DNA of 9,337 bases from CBDTTW01 sp965363675 (GCA_965363675.1 CBDTTW010000118.1:1-9337); one strand, 5' to 3'. Counted from the first letter of the stretch, positions 1 through 7,475 are shown. Made by a program: numbers and translations. Notes: a model not told the origin generated them from the letters alone.

Positions 1-633
1 CAGGACGCCTTCCGTAAACCCGCCGCCATGACGGCCAAGATGAACCAGCACATCTCCATGAGCGGCCAGGAAATGGACATCCCCGTGGAGTACGCCGTCG
101 TGATGGGCGCCCCCGGCGAGCCGCCGATCCGCCGGATGCGTCTGGTGCAGCGCACGCCCATGGGCGACGTGACGATCTACCTCGACGGGGCCACGGGCAT
201 GGTCGACAGCCCGCAGGGGCGGCAGCCGCTCCCGGAGAGCGTCGTGCAGGAGATCCGGAACGGCGTCGTCCGCAGCGTCAACTTCCTCAGCCGCGACCCG
301 GACGCCTTCGCCTACGAGGACCTAGGCCGGGAAACCGTGGACGGCCGCGCGCTGGACGTGGTGCGCGCCACGCACAAGGGCGGCAAGCCCTTCTCGATCC
401 TGCTCGACCCGGAGACGGCCATGCCGGTGCGCATGCGCTATACGGCCGCCAACATGATGACCGGCGCCCCCTACCAGGGCGAGGACGTGCTGGAGGACTT
501 CCGCGCCGTGGAGGGCATGATGCTGCCCCACAAGGTGACCACCTACCAGGACGGGCAGAAGGTGGCCGAAAGCATGGTCACCGAGATGAACTTCGGCGTC
601 TCCCCCGACGCCGCCGTGTTCCAGGCCCCCTAA
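1..633 (+). CDS. C-terminal part of a LolA/LppX-like (outer-membrane lipoprotein-sorting fold) protein, 5' end outside window
   Basis: The frame is open from the first base, so 210 residues of a longer protein are visible and the ATG at 28 need not be a start. The sequence alternates short beta-strand-like stretches typical of the LolA/LppX half-barrel: a segment ending in DVTIYLDG, a helix-like region with a phenylalanine and leucine-rich core (VRSVNFLSRD), then GRETVDGRALDVV, FSILLDPETAMPVRMRY, and a closing strand pair with LPHKVTTYQDGQ. The phrase 'LDPETAMPVRMRY' is the usual turn in such lipid-binding or lipoprotein-carrier proteins. Proteins of this fold act in the periplasm. It could also be the C-terminal domain of a larger protein such as an M16-type peptidase, a fusion I believe occurs in this group; the missing N-terminus prevents a decision. 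A terminator follows 23 nt after the stop, so this ends its transcription unit. Confidence 0.6.
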   Translation, partial: QDAFRKPAAMTAKMNQHISMSGQEMDIPVEYAVVMGAPGEPPIRRMRLVQRTPMGDVTIYLDGATGMVDSPQGRQPLPESVVQEIRNGVVRSVNFLSRDPDAFAYEDLGRETVDGRALDVVRATHKGGKPFSILLDPETAMPVRMRYTAANMMTGAPYQGEDVLEDFRAVEGMMLPHKVTTYQDGQKVAESMVTEMNFGVSPDAAVFQAP

Positions 634-656
634 GCGCGCCCGCCGGCGCCACGTGG

Positions 657-685
657 AAAAGGGGCGGCCTCGGTCGCCCCTTTTT
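657..685 (+). terminator. Rho-independent terminator after the LolA-like gene
   Basis: A 10-bp perfect stem pairs aaaaggggcg (657-666) with cgcccctttt (675-684) around an 8-nt loop, and the right arm runs into five T residues. The flanking A and T runs would let it work in both directions, but the gene to the right reads away from it, so it serves the upstream gene. Because it sits here, a translation start at 684 for htpG would lie within the terminator, which argues for the later start. Confidence 0.85.
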
Positions 686-788
686 GCTGCCGCCTCTGCC
701 AGATTGGCGCCCCCAAGCGGCCGGTACGCGGCTTGCTCCCCTCCCGGACGAAACCACACCCCCTCAACGCAACCCCACCCCACTGCAT

Positions 789-2639
<1,851 letters not shown>

Positions 2640-2661
2640 GCCGGCGCCAAAGCAAGCGGCG

Positions 2662-2686
2662 GCGCGCCCGCCCCCCCCGGGCGCGC
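2662..2686. terminator. GC-only hairpin between convergent genes (possible bidirectional terminator)
   Basis: Nine perfect base pairs join gcgcgcccg (2662-2670) to cgggcgcgc (2678-2686) across a loop of seven C. It lies in the 59-nt gap between the htpG stop and the stop of the opposite-strand lipoprotein gene, where a terminator is expected. There is no T run on either side, so it is not a canonical intrinsic terminator; outer GC-rich sequence (agcggc and gccgct at the edges) can extend or compete with the fold. Confidence 0.45.
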
Positions 2687-2698
2687 CCGGCCGCGCCG

Positions 2699-3157
2699 CT
2701 AGTAGATCACTACGAGGGTTACGGCGTAATCGCGGTCCTCGATAGTGACCGGCCCCGGCGAGTAAGGAATCAGGTAGACTTCCTTGCGCTTCGGAAGCTG
2801 GCTGACATCGTAGCGCTTGCCCCCGTCGGCGTCGTCGTTGCCGAAGCCCATGTCGAGCTGCGTCGAGCTGGCCGTGCGCGCCCGTTCCAGTTCGTAGTGG
2901 CGCACCTCCTTGCCCTTGACGTGAATGGCGACCTCCGACTCGCCGTAGCTGCGGCGCACGCGCACCGTGGCGGGCGCGGCGGCGCGGCGGCGCCCGTCGA
3001 TGTAGACGGTGGCGCCGTTCTGGGCCGGCTGCGCCTTTTTCTTCTTGGCCGCGGCCGTCGTCGTGGCGCCGCCGTCAGCGGCTTCTTTTTTGGTGGCGCA
3101 GCCCGCCGTCAGCAGCAGCGCGCCCGCGACGAGCAAGAAAAACGGTGCCCTCCTCAT
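2699..3157 (-). CDS. Small lipoprotein with PEGA-like domain, function unknown
   Basis: A 152-residue envelope protein. The N-terminus is a lipoprotein signal: RR at 2-3, a hydrophobic core FFLLVAGALLL (6-16) and the lipobox LTAGC (16-20), so Cys20 should be lipidated. Residues 21-47 form a Lys/Ala/Thr-rich flexible linker. Residues about 48-91 (starting GATVYIDG and followed by a PATVRVRRS strand and a K-G-K turn) resemble PEGA surface-layer-type beta domains, in which an IDG turn is typical. The C-terminal 60 residues, with YDVSQLPKRKEVYLIPYSPG and a final strand YAVTLVVIY, are unrecognised. The start is supported by an unusually good ribosome site, ggggagga, five nt upstream. Position after lipobox (Ala21, no Asp) does not suggest inner-membrane retention by the E. 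coli rule. The exact role, perhaps anchoring or cell-envelope binding, is not known. Confidence 0.75.
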   Translation of the reverse strand: MRRAPFFLLVAGALLLTAGCATKKEAADGGATTTAAAKKKKAQPAQNGATVYIDGRRRAAAPATVRVRRSYGESEVAIHVKGKEVRHYELERARTASSTQLDMGFGNDDADGGKRYDVSQLPKRKEVYLIPYSPGPVTIEDRDYAVTLVVIY

Positions 3158-3162
3158 GCGTA

Positions 3163-3170
3163 TCCTCCCC
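3163..3170 (-). promoter_or_regulatory. Strong ribosome binding site of the PEGA-like lipoprotein gene
   Basis: On the minus strand the sequence ggggagga lies five nt before the ATG. It is the best Shine-Dalgarno match in the window and fixes the start codon. Most other genes here (htpG, panC, fumC, the protease) have none. Confidence 0.7.
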
Positions 3171-3265
3171 CGGTGAAGCGGCGCCCCCGGCGCGGCGCCT
3201 GATGCAGCAATGGCCTGGTCTTAACGCGCCGCAGCCGCATTTTCGTGCGCAGCGCTTCCGGCGCG

Positions 3266-3297
3266 CAAAGGTCCAGCCGCCCCTTTCGGAATCCAAC
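3266..3297 (-). promoter_or_regulatory. Candidate Bacteroidota-type promoter (-33/-7) for the lipoprotein gene
   Basis: Read on the minus strand, GTTG (complement of 3294-3297) is followed after 20 nt by GACCTTTG (complement of 3266-3273). This matches the TTG...TAnnTTTG promoter pattern of Bacteroidota in all but one defined -7 position, with the usual spacing. It would give a leader of roughly 100 nt before the lipoprotein ATG, holding a short ggcgcc/ggcgcc hairpin (3180-3185 with 3194-3199). Prediction from pattern only. Confidence 0.35.
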
Positions 3298-3301
3298 ACC
3301 G

Positions 3302-3339
3302 CGCGCGGCCGAAGGTTCGCCGCGCGGCTGAAGGTTCGC
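3302..3339. repeat. Two-copy 19-nt tandem repeat
   Basis: The unit cgcgcggccgaaggttcgc (3302-3320) is immediately repeated at 3321-3339 with a single C-to-T change. It lies in the gap between the two small envelope genes, just upstream (minus-strand sense) of the candidate lipoprotein promoter. It could be a tandem binding site or simply slippage-derived sequence. Confidence 0.7.
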
Positions 3340-3354
3340 CCGGCGCAAACGGCG

Positions 3355-3384
3355 GCGCCCCCCGGCCGTAAAGCCGGAGGGCGC
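3355..3384 (-). terminator. Hairpin downstream of the HEAT-like gene, possible terminator
   Basis: Twelve positions pair gcgccccccggc (3355-3366) with gccggagggcgc (3373-3384), with one C/A mismatch, around the loop cgtaaa. It follows the stop of the minus-strand HEAT-like gene by 54 nt. No proper T run follows on the minus strand, so termination is only suggested. If it works, the two minus-strand genes are separate transcription units, in line with the candidate promoter beyond it. Confidence 0.45.
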
Positions 3385-3438
3385 TGCACAGAAGGTCGTC
3401 GCGAAACCTAGGTCAGAGGCAAGGCTTGGGTAAGTTGG

Positions 3439-3933
3439 TCAGTGGGCATGGGCGGTCTTGAGAGCCGAAAGCGTGACGTGGCGGACGCGGGCGTTGGACT
3501 CCGGGCGCAGCGAGCTGCGCAGGCCGGCGATGGCCTGGCGCGAGCCGATGGCGTGGAGCGCCGCCACCGCCATCAGCCGCCGGGCGTCGTCGCGGTCGTG
3601 GCGGTACACTTCCACGAGCGCCGCCACCGAGGGGTTGAGGTCGAGCTTGTCGCCGTGCATGGTCGCAAAGAAGATTACGTTCTGCAAGGCGGCCTCCGTA
3701 ATGCGGCGGCTGCTCGCGGCCGGGGGCAGGTTGATCTCCGCCTCCAGCCGGCTCCACCACTCGGGCGAGCGCTCGGCTTCCGGCTCGGCGGCGTACTGCG
3801 CCGCGAGGCTCGCCGCTTCGACGGTGGGCAGGGCCTCGGCCGCAGCCAAGGCGATGTCCTGCGCACGGACGGCAAGCGGCATGCACAGCAGCGAGAGGGC
3901 AAAAAGGATAACGAGGTTGGTAGTCTTCTTCAT
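3439..3933 (-). CDS. Small secreted protein with HEAT-like helical repeats, function unknown
   Basis: A 164-residue exported protein. It opens with MKKTTN and a hydrophobic stretch (residues 7-20), then AVRA before Gln25, a good signal peptidase I site between residues 24 and 25. The mature part is Ala-rich and helical. Residues about 101-160 look like HEAT/armadillo-type helical hairpins: PSVAALVEVYRHDRDDARRL, AVAALHAIGSRQAIAGLRSSL and ARVRHVTLSALKT, which alternate small and leucine residues and contain the Ala-Ala-x-x-Ala-hairpin pattern of such repeats. Residues 55-66 carry a WW pair. HEAT-like segments generally bind other proteins; no catalytic motif is visible. A GGAG sequence lies nine nt before the ATG. 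The protein could be one of a lineage-specific family, since I recognise no named relative. Upstream is the AT-rich intergenic stretch, which probably contains its promoter. Confidence 0.7.
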   Translation of the reverse strand: MKKTTNLVILFALSLLCMPLAVRAQDIALAAAEALPTVEAASLAAQYAAEPEAERSPEWWSRLEAEINLPPAASSRRITEAALQNVIFFATMHGDKLDLNPSVAALVEVYRHDRDDARRLMAVAALHAIGSRQAIAGLRSSLRPESNARVRHVTLSALKTAHAH

Positions 3934-3977
3934 GGTGTTTTACTCCGTCTGGTTCAGTCGTTGATTTTAAGGTTCAC

Positions 3978-4005
3978 GACAACCCGGCGCTCGCTGCGTG
4001 TTGTC
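3978..4005. repeat. Inverted repeat gacaac-N16-gttgtc, possible operator
   Basis: Perfect 6-nt arms at 3978-3983 and 4000-4005 are centred 58 nt upstream of the HEAT-like gene start. The spacing between arm centres is 22 nt, about two helical turns, so both arms face the same side of the DNA as expected for a dimeric regulator. Six-nt arms can arise by chance. Confidence 0.35.
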
Positions 4006-4359
4006 CTGTACGTCACCAACCCGCTTGCGAACACCGCTATGATACGCAGACAGCAAACACATATTTTGATCTAAAATCGCTTCCATTTTATTAACTTAAC
4101 ACAGAAAGGGCTTTCGTTGCCATTCCGTAATAGTCTAACGGAGTAAAAGCGCTTCTTTTTTAGGTGATTTTAAGAGCAACATCACGACATTTAGTCAATG
4201 TATAACGCAACATATTGATTAAACAACACTTAATGCATGAAAAGTCCTTCGGCGCCCCCCGCCTCGCTGAAAAAGCGCATCCGGCCGCAGAGGAATACGG
4301 GGTTGCCTTTGCGCGGAATTGCGGCGCAGGCAAACGCGCCGCCGGAGGCGGGTGCGACG

Positions 4360-4408
4360 TGCAAAGGCCCCGACCTGCGCGACGTGGGCGCAGGCCGGGG
4401 CCTTTGCA
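4360..4408 (-). terminator. panD: Long hairpin terminating the panC-panD operon
   Basis: Arms tgcaaaggccccg (4360-4372) and cggggcctttgca (4396-4408) pair perfectly; after one a/c mismatch a second perfect 7-bp block joins cctgcgc (4374-4380) to gcgcagg (4388-4394) around the loop gacgtgg. That is 20 pairs with one mismatch. It begins 17 nt beyond the panD stop. The AAAGGCCCC...GGGGCCTTT ends give only three U in the stem and no free U tail, so it may need a factor or act as a 3'-end stabiliser. Confidence 0.75.
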
Positions 4409-4425
4409 GATGGGGGCCGGAGCGG

Positions 4426-4848
4426 TCAGCCTTCGGCGACGGCGCCGGCTTCTTCCTCGGTAGGGAGACGCAGGGCTTCCTCGACGCTCAGGTCGAGAAT
4501 CTCTTTCGGATTGTTGTAAGCGTCGGCGAGGACCACGCGGGGCCGGTGCGCGAGAGCTTCGGCGTGCGTCATCTCAGCGTAGGCCATCACGATCACCTCG
4601 TCGCCTTTCGCGGCGAGGCGGGCGCACGGGCCGTTGAGGCACACGATGCGGCTGCCGGCGGCGCCGGGGATCGTATACGTCTCGAAGCGCGCCCCGTTGT
4701 TGACGTTGACGACCTGGACCTTTTCGTAGGGCAGAATGCCCGAGGCTTCGAGCAGCTCCGTGTCGAGCGTGATCGAGCCCTCATAGTACAGGTCCGCCTC
4801 GGTTACCCGAAGCCGGTGCAGTTTGGCCCGAAACATCGTGATGGTCAT
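4426..4848 (-). CDS. panD: Aspartate 1-decarboxylase proenzyme
   Basis: Makes beta-alanine from L-aspartate, releasing CO2, for pantothenate and CoA synthesis. The 140-residue proenzyme is cleaved between Gly24 and Ser25 in YYEGSITLD, the serine becoming the pyruvoyl cofactor. Numbering matches the E. coli enzyme exactly: Lys9 (in AKLHR), Arg54, Thr57, catalytic Tyr58 (ARFETYTI) and Asn72 (CLNGP). This agreement supports the ATG at 4848 over the internal Met5. The C-terminus, with a glutamate-rich tail (EEALRLPTEEEAGAVAEG), is about a dozen residues longer than in E. coli. The ATG lies 21 nt after the panC stop on the same strand, so the two genes form an operon and supply both steps around beta-alanine. 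The leader holds only a weak GAGAGAG. Confidence 0.96.
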   Translation of the reverse strand: MTITMFRAKLHRLRVTEADLYYEGSITLDTELLEASGILPYEKVQVVNVNNGARFETYTIPGAAGSRIVCLNGPCARLAAKGDEVIVMAYAEMTHAEALAHRPRVVLADAYNNPKEILDLSVEEALRLPTEEEAGAVAEG

Positions 4849-4869
4849 GCGGAGCAGCTCTCTCTGGTT

Positions 4870-5748
4870 TTAGCGTGCGGGCGCGCCCGGCGCCCGGACG
4901 ATCACGTTGTCGATCAGCCGGGTGTCGCCGAAGAACACCGCCAGCGCCACGAGCGCCTCCTGACCGGGCGCAAGGGCATGGACCGGCTTCAGCGCCTCCG
5001 TGTCGACGACTTCTACATACTGCACCCGCGCATCGGGAGCCGTATGCAGCGTTTCAAGTACGGTTTCTACAATCACTTGCGGGCGCTGTTCCCCTTCTTC
5101 GATGAGGCGCCGCGCCCGCAAGAGGGCGGCGTGCAGCACAGGGGCCTGCGCCCGGTGCTCCGCGCGGAGGTAGGCGTTGCGCGAGGAAAGCGCCAGCCCG
5201 TCGGGTTCGCGCACCGTGGGCGCCCCGACGATCTCGATGCCGAACAGCAGATCGCGGGTCATCCGGCGGAGGATGAAGAACTGCTGCGCATCCTTGAGGC
5301 CGAAGACGGCCACATGCGGCTGCGCCGCGAGGAAAAGCTTAGCGACGATGGTCGTCACGCCCCGGAAGTGGCCGGGCCGCACGGCCCCGCACAGATGCTC
5401 GCCGAGCCCCTCGACGGTGACCCACGTCAGCGAGGCGCCGGAAGCGTCGCCGTACATCTCGGCCACCGAAGGCGTAAAGACGGCGTCCGCGCCGGCCGCC
5501 TCCAGCGCCTGCACGTCGGCCGCGAGCGTGCGCGGGTAGCGGGCGTAGTCCTCGCCCGGTCCGAACTGCGTCGGGTTGACGAAGATGGTCGCCACGACCA
5601 GGTCGGCGCGGCGCGCGGCCTCGGCGACGAGCGCCAGGTGGCCGGCGTGCAAGGCGCCCATGGTCGGGGCCAGGCCGATGCGCTTGCCCTCGCGGCGGGC
5701 GGCGTCGGCGTAGGCGCGCATGGCGGCCACCGTGTCGAGTACAATCAT
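4870..5748 (-). CDS. panC: Pantothenate synthetase (pantoate--beta-alanine ligase)
   Basis: Joins (R)-pantoate to beta-alanine with ATP, releasing AMP and PPi, the last step of pantothenate synthesis; cytoplasmic. The 292 residues compare with about 280-290 usually. Nucleotidyltransferase-fold motifs are intact: PTMGALHAGH (28-37, HIGH-type, His34 and His37), FVNPTQFG (56-63, binding pantoate), CGAVRPGHFRGV (120-131) with catalytic-site arginine and histidine, FGLKDAQQ (149-156) and LALSSRNAYL (185-194, the KMSKS-like loop). In FGLKDAQQ a leucine stands where many enzymes have Glu (FGEKD); the key Lys152, Asp153 and Gln residues remain. No Shine-Dalgarno precedes the ATG; the minus strand there reads cccctcctccgc. 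It is first in the operon, divergent from fumC, and is followed by panD, which makes its beta-alanine. Confidence 0.97.
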   Translation of the reverse strand: MIVLDTVAAMRAYADAARREGKRIGLAPTMGALHAGHLALVAEAARRADLVVATIFVNPTQFGPGEDYARYPRTLAADVQALEAAGADAVFTPSVAEMYGDASGASLTWVTVEGLGEHLCGAVRPGHFRGVTTIVAKLFLAAQPHVAVFGLKDAQQFFILRRMTRDLLFGIEIVGAPTVREPDGLALSSRNAYLRAEHRAQAPVLHAALLRARRLIEEGEQRPQVIVETVLETLHTAPDARVQYVEVVDTEALKPVHALAPGQEALVALAVFFGDTRLIDNVIVRAPGAPAR

Positions 5749-5959
5749 GCGGAGGAGGGGGCGGGGTGCTTTCGGGGGCGGTAAGCTACAAAAAACGGCC
5801 GCCGCCCGCCCGGCGCCTTTGCGGGGCGGCCGCAGATCGCAGAATTAATCGTTAAGGCGCAGCCCGGCGGCGCTCGGCTCCGGCGGCGCTCGGCGGGGGC
5901 GCGTATATTGCCCGCGTGACGAAGCCCCCTATTTGCCCGCCACCAGCATTCAACCGACT
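5749..5959. promoter_or_regulatory. Divergent control region between panC and fumC
   Basis: The 211 nt must hold start signals for both panC (minus) and fumC (plus). Seen here: an inverted repeat cggccgcc/ggcggccg (5796-5803 and 5825-5832), an AT-richer patch agaattaatcgttaa (5841-5855), a 15-nt direct repeat, and on plus a TATATT hexamer (5904-5909) that could be the fumC -10, although no good -35 or -33 element sits at the right distance. For panC a minus-strand TAGCTTAC near 5780-5787 is a weak -7 candidate. Assignment of the elements is tentative. Confidence 0.4.
5864..5894. repeat. 15-nt direct repeat upstream of fumC
   Basis: The sequence ccggcggcgctcggc occurs at 5864-5878 and again, identical, at 5880-5894, with one base between (period 16). 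It lies directly upstream of the TATATT candidate -10, in the position where an activator or repressor would bind or where slippage could alter promoter spacing. Confidence 0.7.
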
Positions 5960-7360
5960 ATGGCTGACTTCCGCATCGAAAAAGATTCCATGGGCGACGT
6001 GCAGGTTCCTGCCGAAGCCTTTTACGGCGCCCAGACGCAACGCGCGAAGGAGAACTTCCCGATCAGCGACTTGCGCTTTTCCCGCCGCTTCATCGAGGCG
6101 CTTGCCATCATCAAGCAAGCCTGCGCCAAGGCCAACCGCGACCTCGGCTTGCTCGAAGCCGACAAGGCCGACCTGATCGACCGCGTCACGCAGCCCATCG
6201 TCGAGGGCAAGCTGGACGAGCACTTCGTGCTCGACATCTTCCAGACGGGCAGCGGCACCTCGACCAACATGAACGCCAACGAAGTCATCGCCAACCTTGC
6301 GGCCAAGGAATTGGGGCAGGGCTTCGGCAGCAAGGCGCTCCACCCGAACGACCACGTCAACATGTCGCAGTCGTCGAACGACGTGATCCCGACAGCGATG
6401 CACGTGGCGGCGCGCGTGGCCCTGGAGCGCGAGCTGTTGCCGGCGCTGAGCCGCTTCGAGGCGGCCCTGGACGCCAAGGCCCAGGAGTTCGACGACGTGC
6501 TCAAGAGCGGGCGCACGCACCTCATGGACGCCACGCCCGTACGGCTCGGGCAGGAGTTCGGCGGCTACGCGGCCCAGATCCGCGCCGACATCCGCCGGCT
6601 GCGCGCCGCCTCGCACGAGCTTTCCGAGCTGGCCCTGGGCGGCACCGCCACGGGCACGGGCATCAACTGCCCCACCGCGTTCCCGGCCAAGGCCATCGAG
6701 TACATCAGCGAGGCCACCAAGCTCGGCTTCCGCGAGGCCGACAACCACATGGAGGCCCAGGCCGCCAAGGATGCGTACGTGTCGGTCGCCGGAGCGCTCA
6801 ACACGCTTGCCGTGAGCTGCCTCAAGATCGTCAACGACATCCGCCACCTCTCCAGCGGCCCGACGAGCGGCCTGGCCGAGATCCGGCTGCCCTCGCTCCA
6901 GCCGGGTTCCTCGATCATGCCCGGCAAGGTCAACCCCGTCATGGCCGAGGCCGTGATGATGGTGGCCGCGCGTGTGATGGGCAATCACCTGACCATTACG
7001 GTAGCCGCGCAGCACGGCAACTTCGAGCTGAACGTGATGATGCCCGTCATGGCGCACGCCATGCTGGAGAGCATCAGCATCCTGACCGGCGCGCTCGACG
7101 CGTTCCGGACGCGCGCGCTCGAAGGCATCGAGGCCAACCGCGAGCGCTGCCGCGAGCTGCTCGAACTGAACCCCTCCATCGCCACGGCCCTCAACAGCGT
7201 CATCGGCTACGACAAGGCCGCCCAGGTCGCCAAGAAGTCCGGCGCCGAAGGCAAGTCGGTGCGCCAGGTCGCCAAGGAGATGGGGCTGCTCACCGACGAG
7301 CAGCTCGACCAGTACCTCAACGTGCGCGAGATGACCGAGCCGGGCATTCCCGGAAAGTAA
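5960..7360 (+). CDS. fumC: Fumarate hydratase class II
   Basis: Reversibly hydrates fumarate to (S)-malate in the TCA cycle as a cytosolic homotetramer; class II enzymes need no iron-sulfur cluster. The 466 residues fit the family (about 460-467). Motifs in order: TGSGTSTNMNANE (96-108), HVNMSQSSNDVIPT (132-145, SSND at 138-141), SGRTHLMDATP (183-193, catalytic His187), the superfamily signature GSSIMPGKVNP (316-326) with the catalytic serine at 318, and GNFELNV (353-359). The glycine in MPGKVNP (aspartases commonly have MPAKVNP) and the overall pattern favour fumarase over aspartase. A TTG at 5933 is in frame, but ATG 5960 gives the usual N-terminus (MADFRIEKDSMGDVQVP). There is no Shine-Dalgarno. 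It is monocistronic, with a terminator 73 nt after its stop, and divergent from panC. Confidence 0.96.
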   Translation: MADFRIEKDSMGDVQVPAEAFYGAQTQRAKENFPISDLRFSRRFIEALAIIKQACAKANRDLGLLEADKADLIDRVTQPIVEGKLDEHFVLDIFQTGSGTSTNMNANEVIANLAAKELGQGFGSKALHPNDHVNMSQSSNDVIPTAMHVAARVALERELLPALSRFEAALDAKAQEFDDVLKSGRTHLMDATPVRLGQEFGGYAAQIRADIRRLRAASHELSELALGGTATGTGINCPTAFPAKAIEYISEATKLGFREADNHMEAQAAKDAYVSVAGALNTLAVSCLKIVNDIRHLSSGPTSGLAEIRLPSLQPGSSIMPGKVNPVMAEAVMMVAARVMGNHLTITVAAQHGNFELNVMMPVMAHAMLESISILTGALDAFRTRALEGIEANRERCRELLELNPSIATALNSVIGYDKAAQVAKKSGAEGKSVRQVAKEMGLLTDEQLDQYLNVREMTEPGIPGK

Positions 7361-7433
7361 CGTTCAGGGTTGCGCGGAAACGTGCGCGGCGTAAGGCGAT
7401 TAGACCTTTAGGACGATCGCCCGCCGCCGAAGG

Positions 7434-7475
7434 CGAGGCGCGGGAATGCCGAGGCATTTCCCGCGCCTCGTTTTT
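7434..7475 (+). terminator. fumC: Rho-independent terminator of fumC
   Basis: Thirteen uninterrupted pairs join cgaggcgcgggaa (7434-7446) to ttcccgcgcctcg (7458-7470); past a bulged T (7457), tgc (7447-7449) pairs with gca (7454-7456). Five T follow at 7471-7475. It is the clearest intrinsic terminator in the window. Confidence 0.93.

Larger units (their letters stand above)
3934..4425. other. 492-nt intergenic stretch with an AT-rich island
   Basis: No convincing gene is found on either strand. From about 4041 to 4240 the GC content falls to about 35% (69 of 200 by hand count), against roughly 70% in neighbouring genes. Within or beside it are an inverted repeat gacaac/gttgtc (3978-3983 and 4000-4005), an 11-nt sequence acggagtaaaa present at 4138-4148 on plus and inverted at 3938-3948, and sigma70-like boxes on both strands: plus TTGATC-17 nt-TATTAA (4066-4094) and minus TTGTTT-16 nt-TATACA (4226-4199). 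A minus-strand TGTGTTTG (complement of 4054-4061) is one base from the Bacteroidota -7 box but lacks a -33 partner. The right end holds the panD terminator. The likeliest use is promoter and regulatory DNA for the minus-strand HEAT-like gene. Confidence 0.6.

Noticed and set aside
704..732. TTG (704-706) and TACGCGGC (725-732) as htpG promoter
   Set aside because: Spacing is near right but the -7 box lacks TTTG; too weak to annotate.
684..788. Upstream extension of htpG from ATG 684
   Set aside because: Would place the start in the T run of the preceding terminator and add a proline-rich tail absent from HtpG proteins.
3145..3411. 88-codon plus-strand frame between the envelope genes
   Set aside because: Arg/Ala/Pro-rich with no start signal, and overlaps the repeat, promoter candidate and hairpin; looks non-coding.
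4145..4161. aaaagcgcttctttttt as a terminator for a plus-strand small RNA
   Set aside because: The palindrome aagcgctt has no loop, so no stable hairpin precedes the T run.
4041..4240. AT-rich island as a replication origin
   Set aside because: No cluster of DnaA boxes (best partial match is minus ttatacatt) and no dnaA, dnaN or gidA-type gene nearby.
4237..5784. 515-codon plus-strand open frame spanning panD and panC
   Set aside because: Antisense to two well-matched genes; also runs through the panD terminator hairpin. Composition is that of a shadow frame.
5933..5959. TTG start for fumC nine codons upstream
   Set aside because: ATG 5960 gives the standard fumarase N-terminus; no signal favours the rarer codon.
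5852..7057. 401-codon open frame antisense to fumC
   Set aside because: Shadow of fumC caused by high third-position GC; no domain recognisable.
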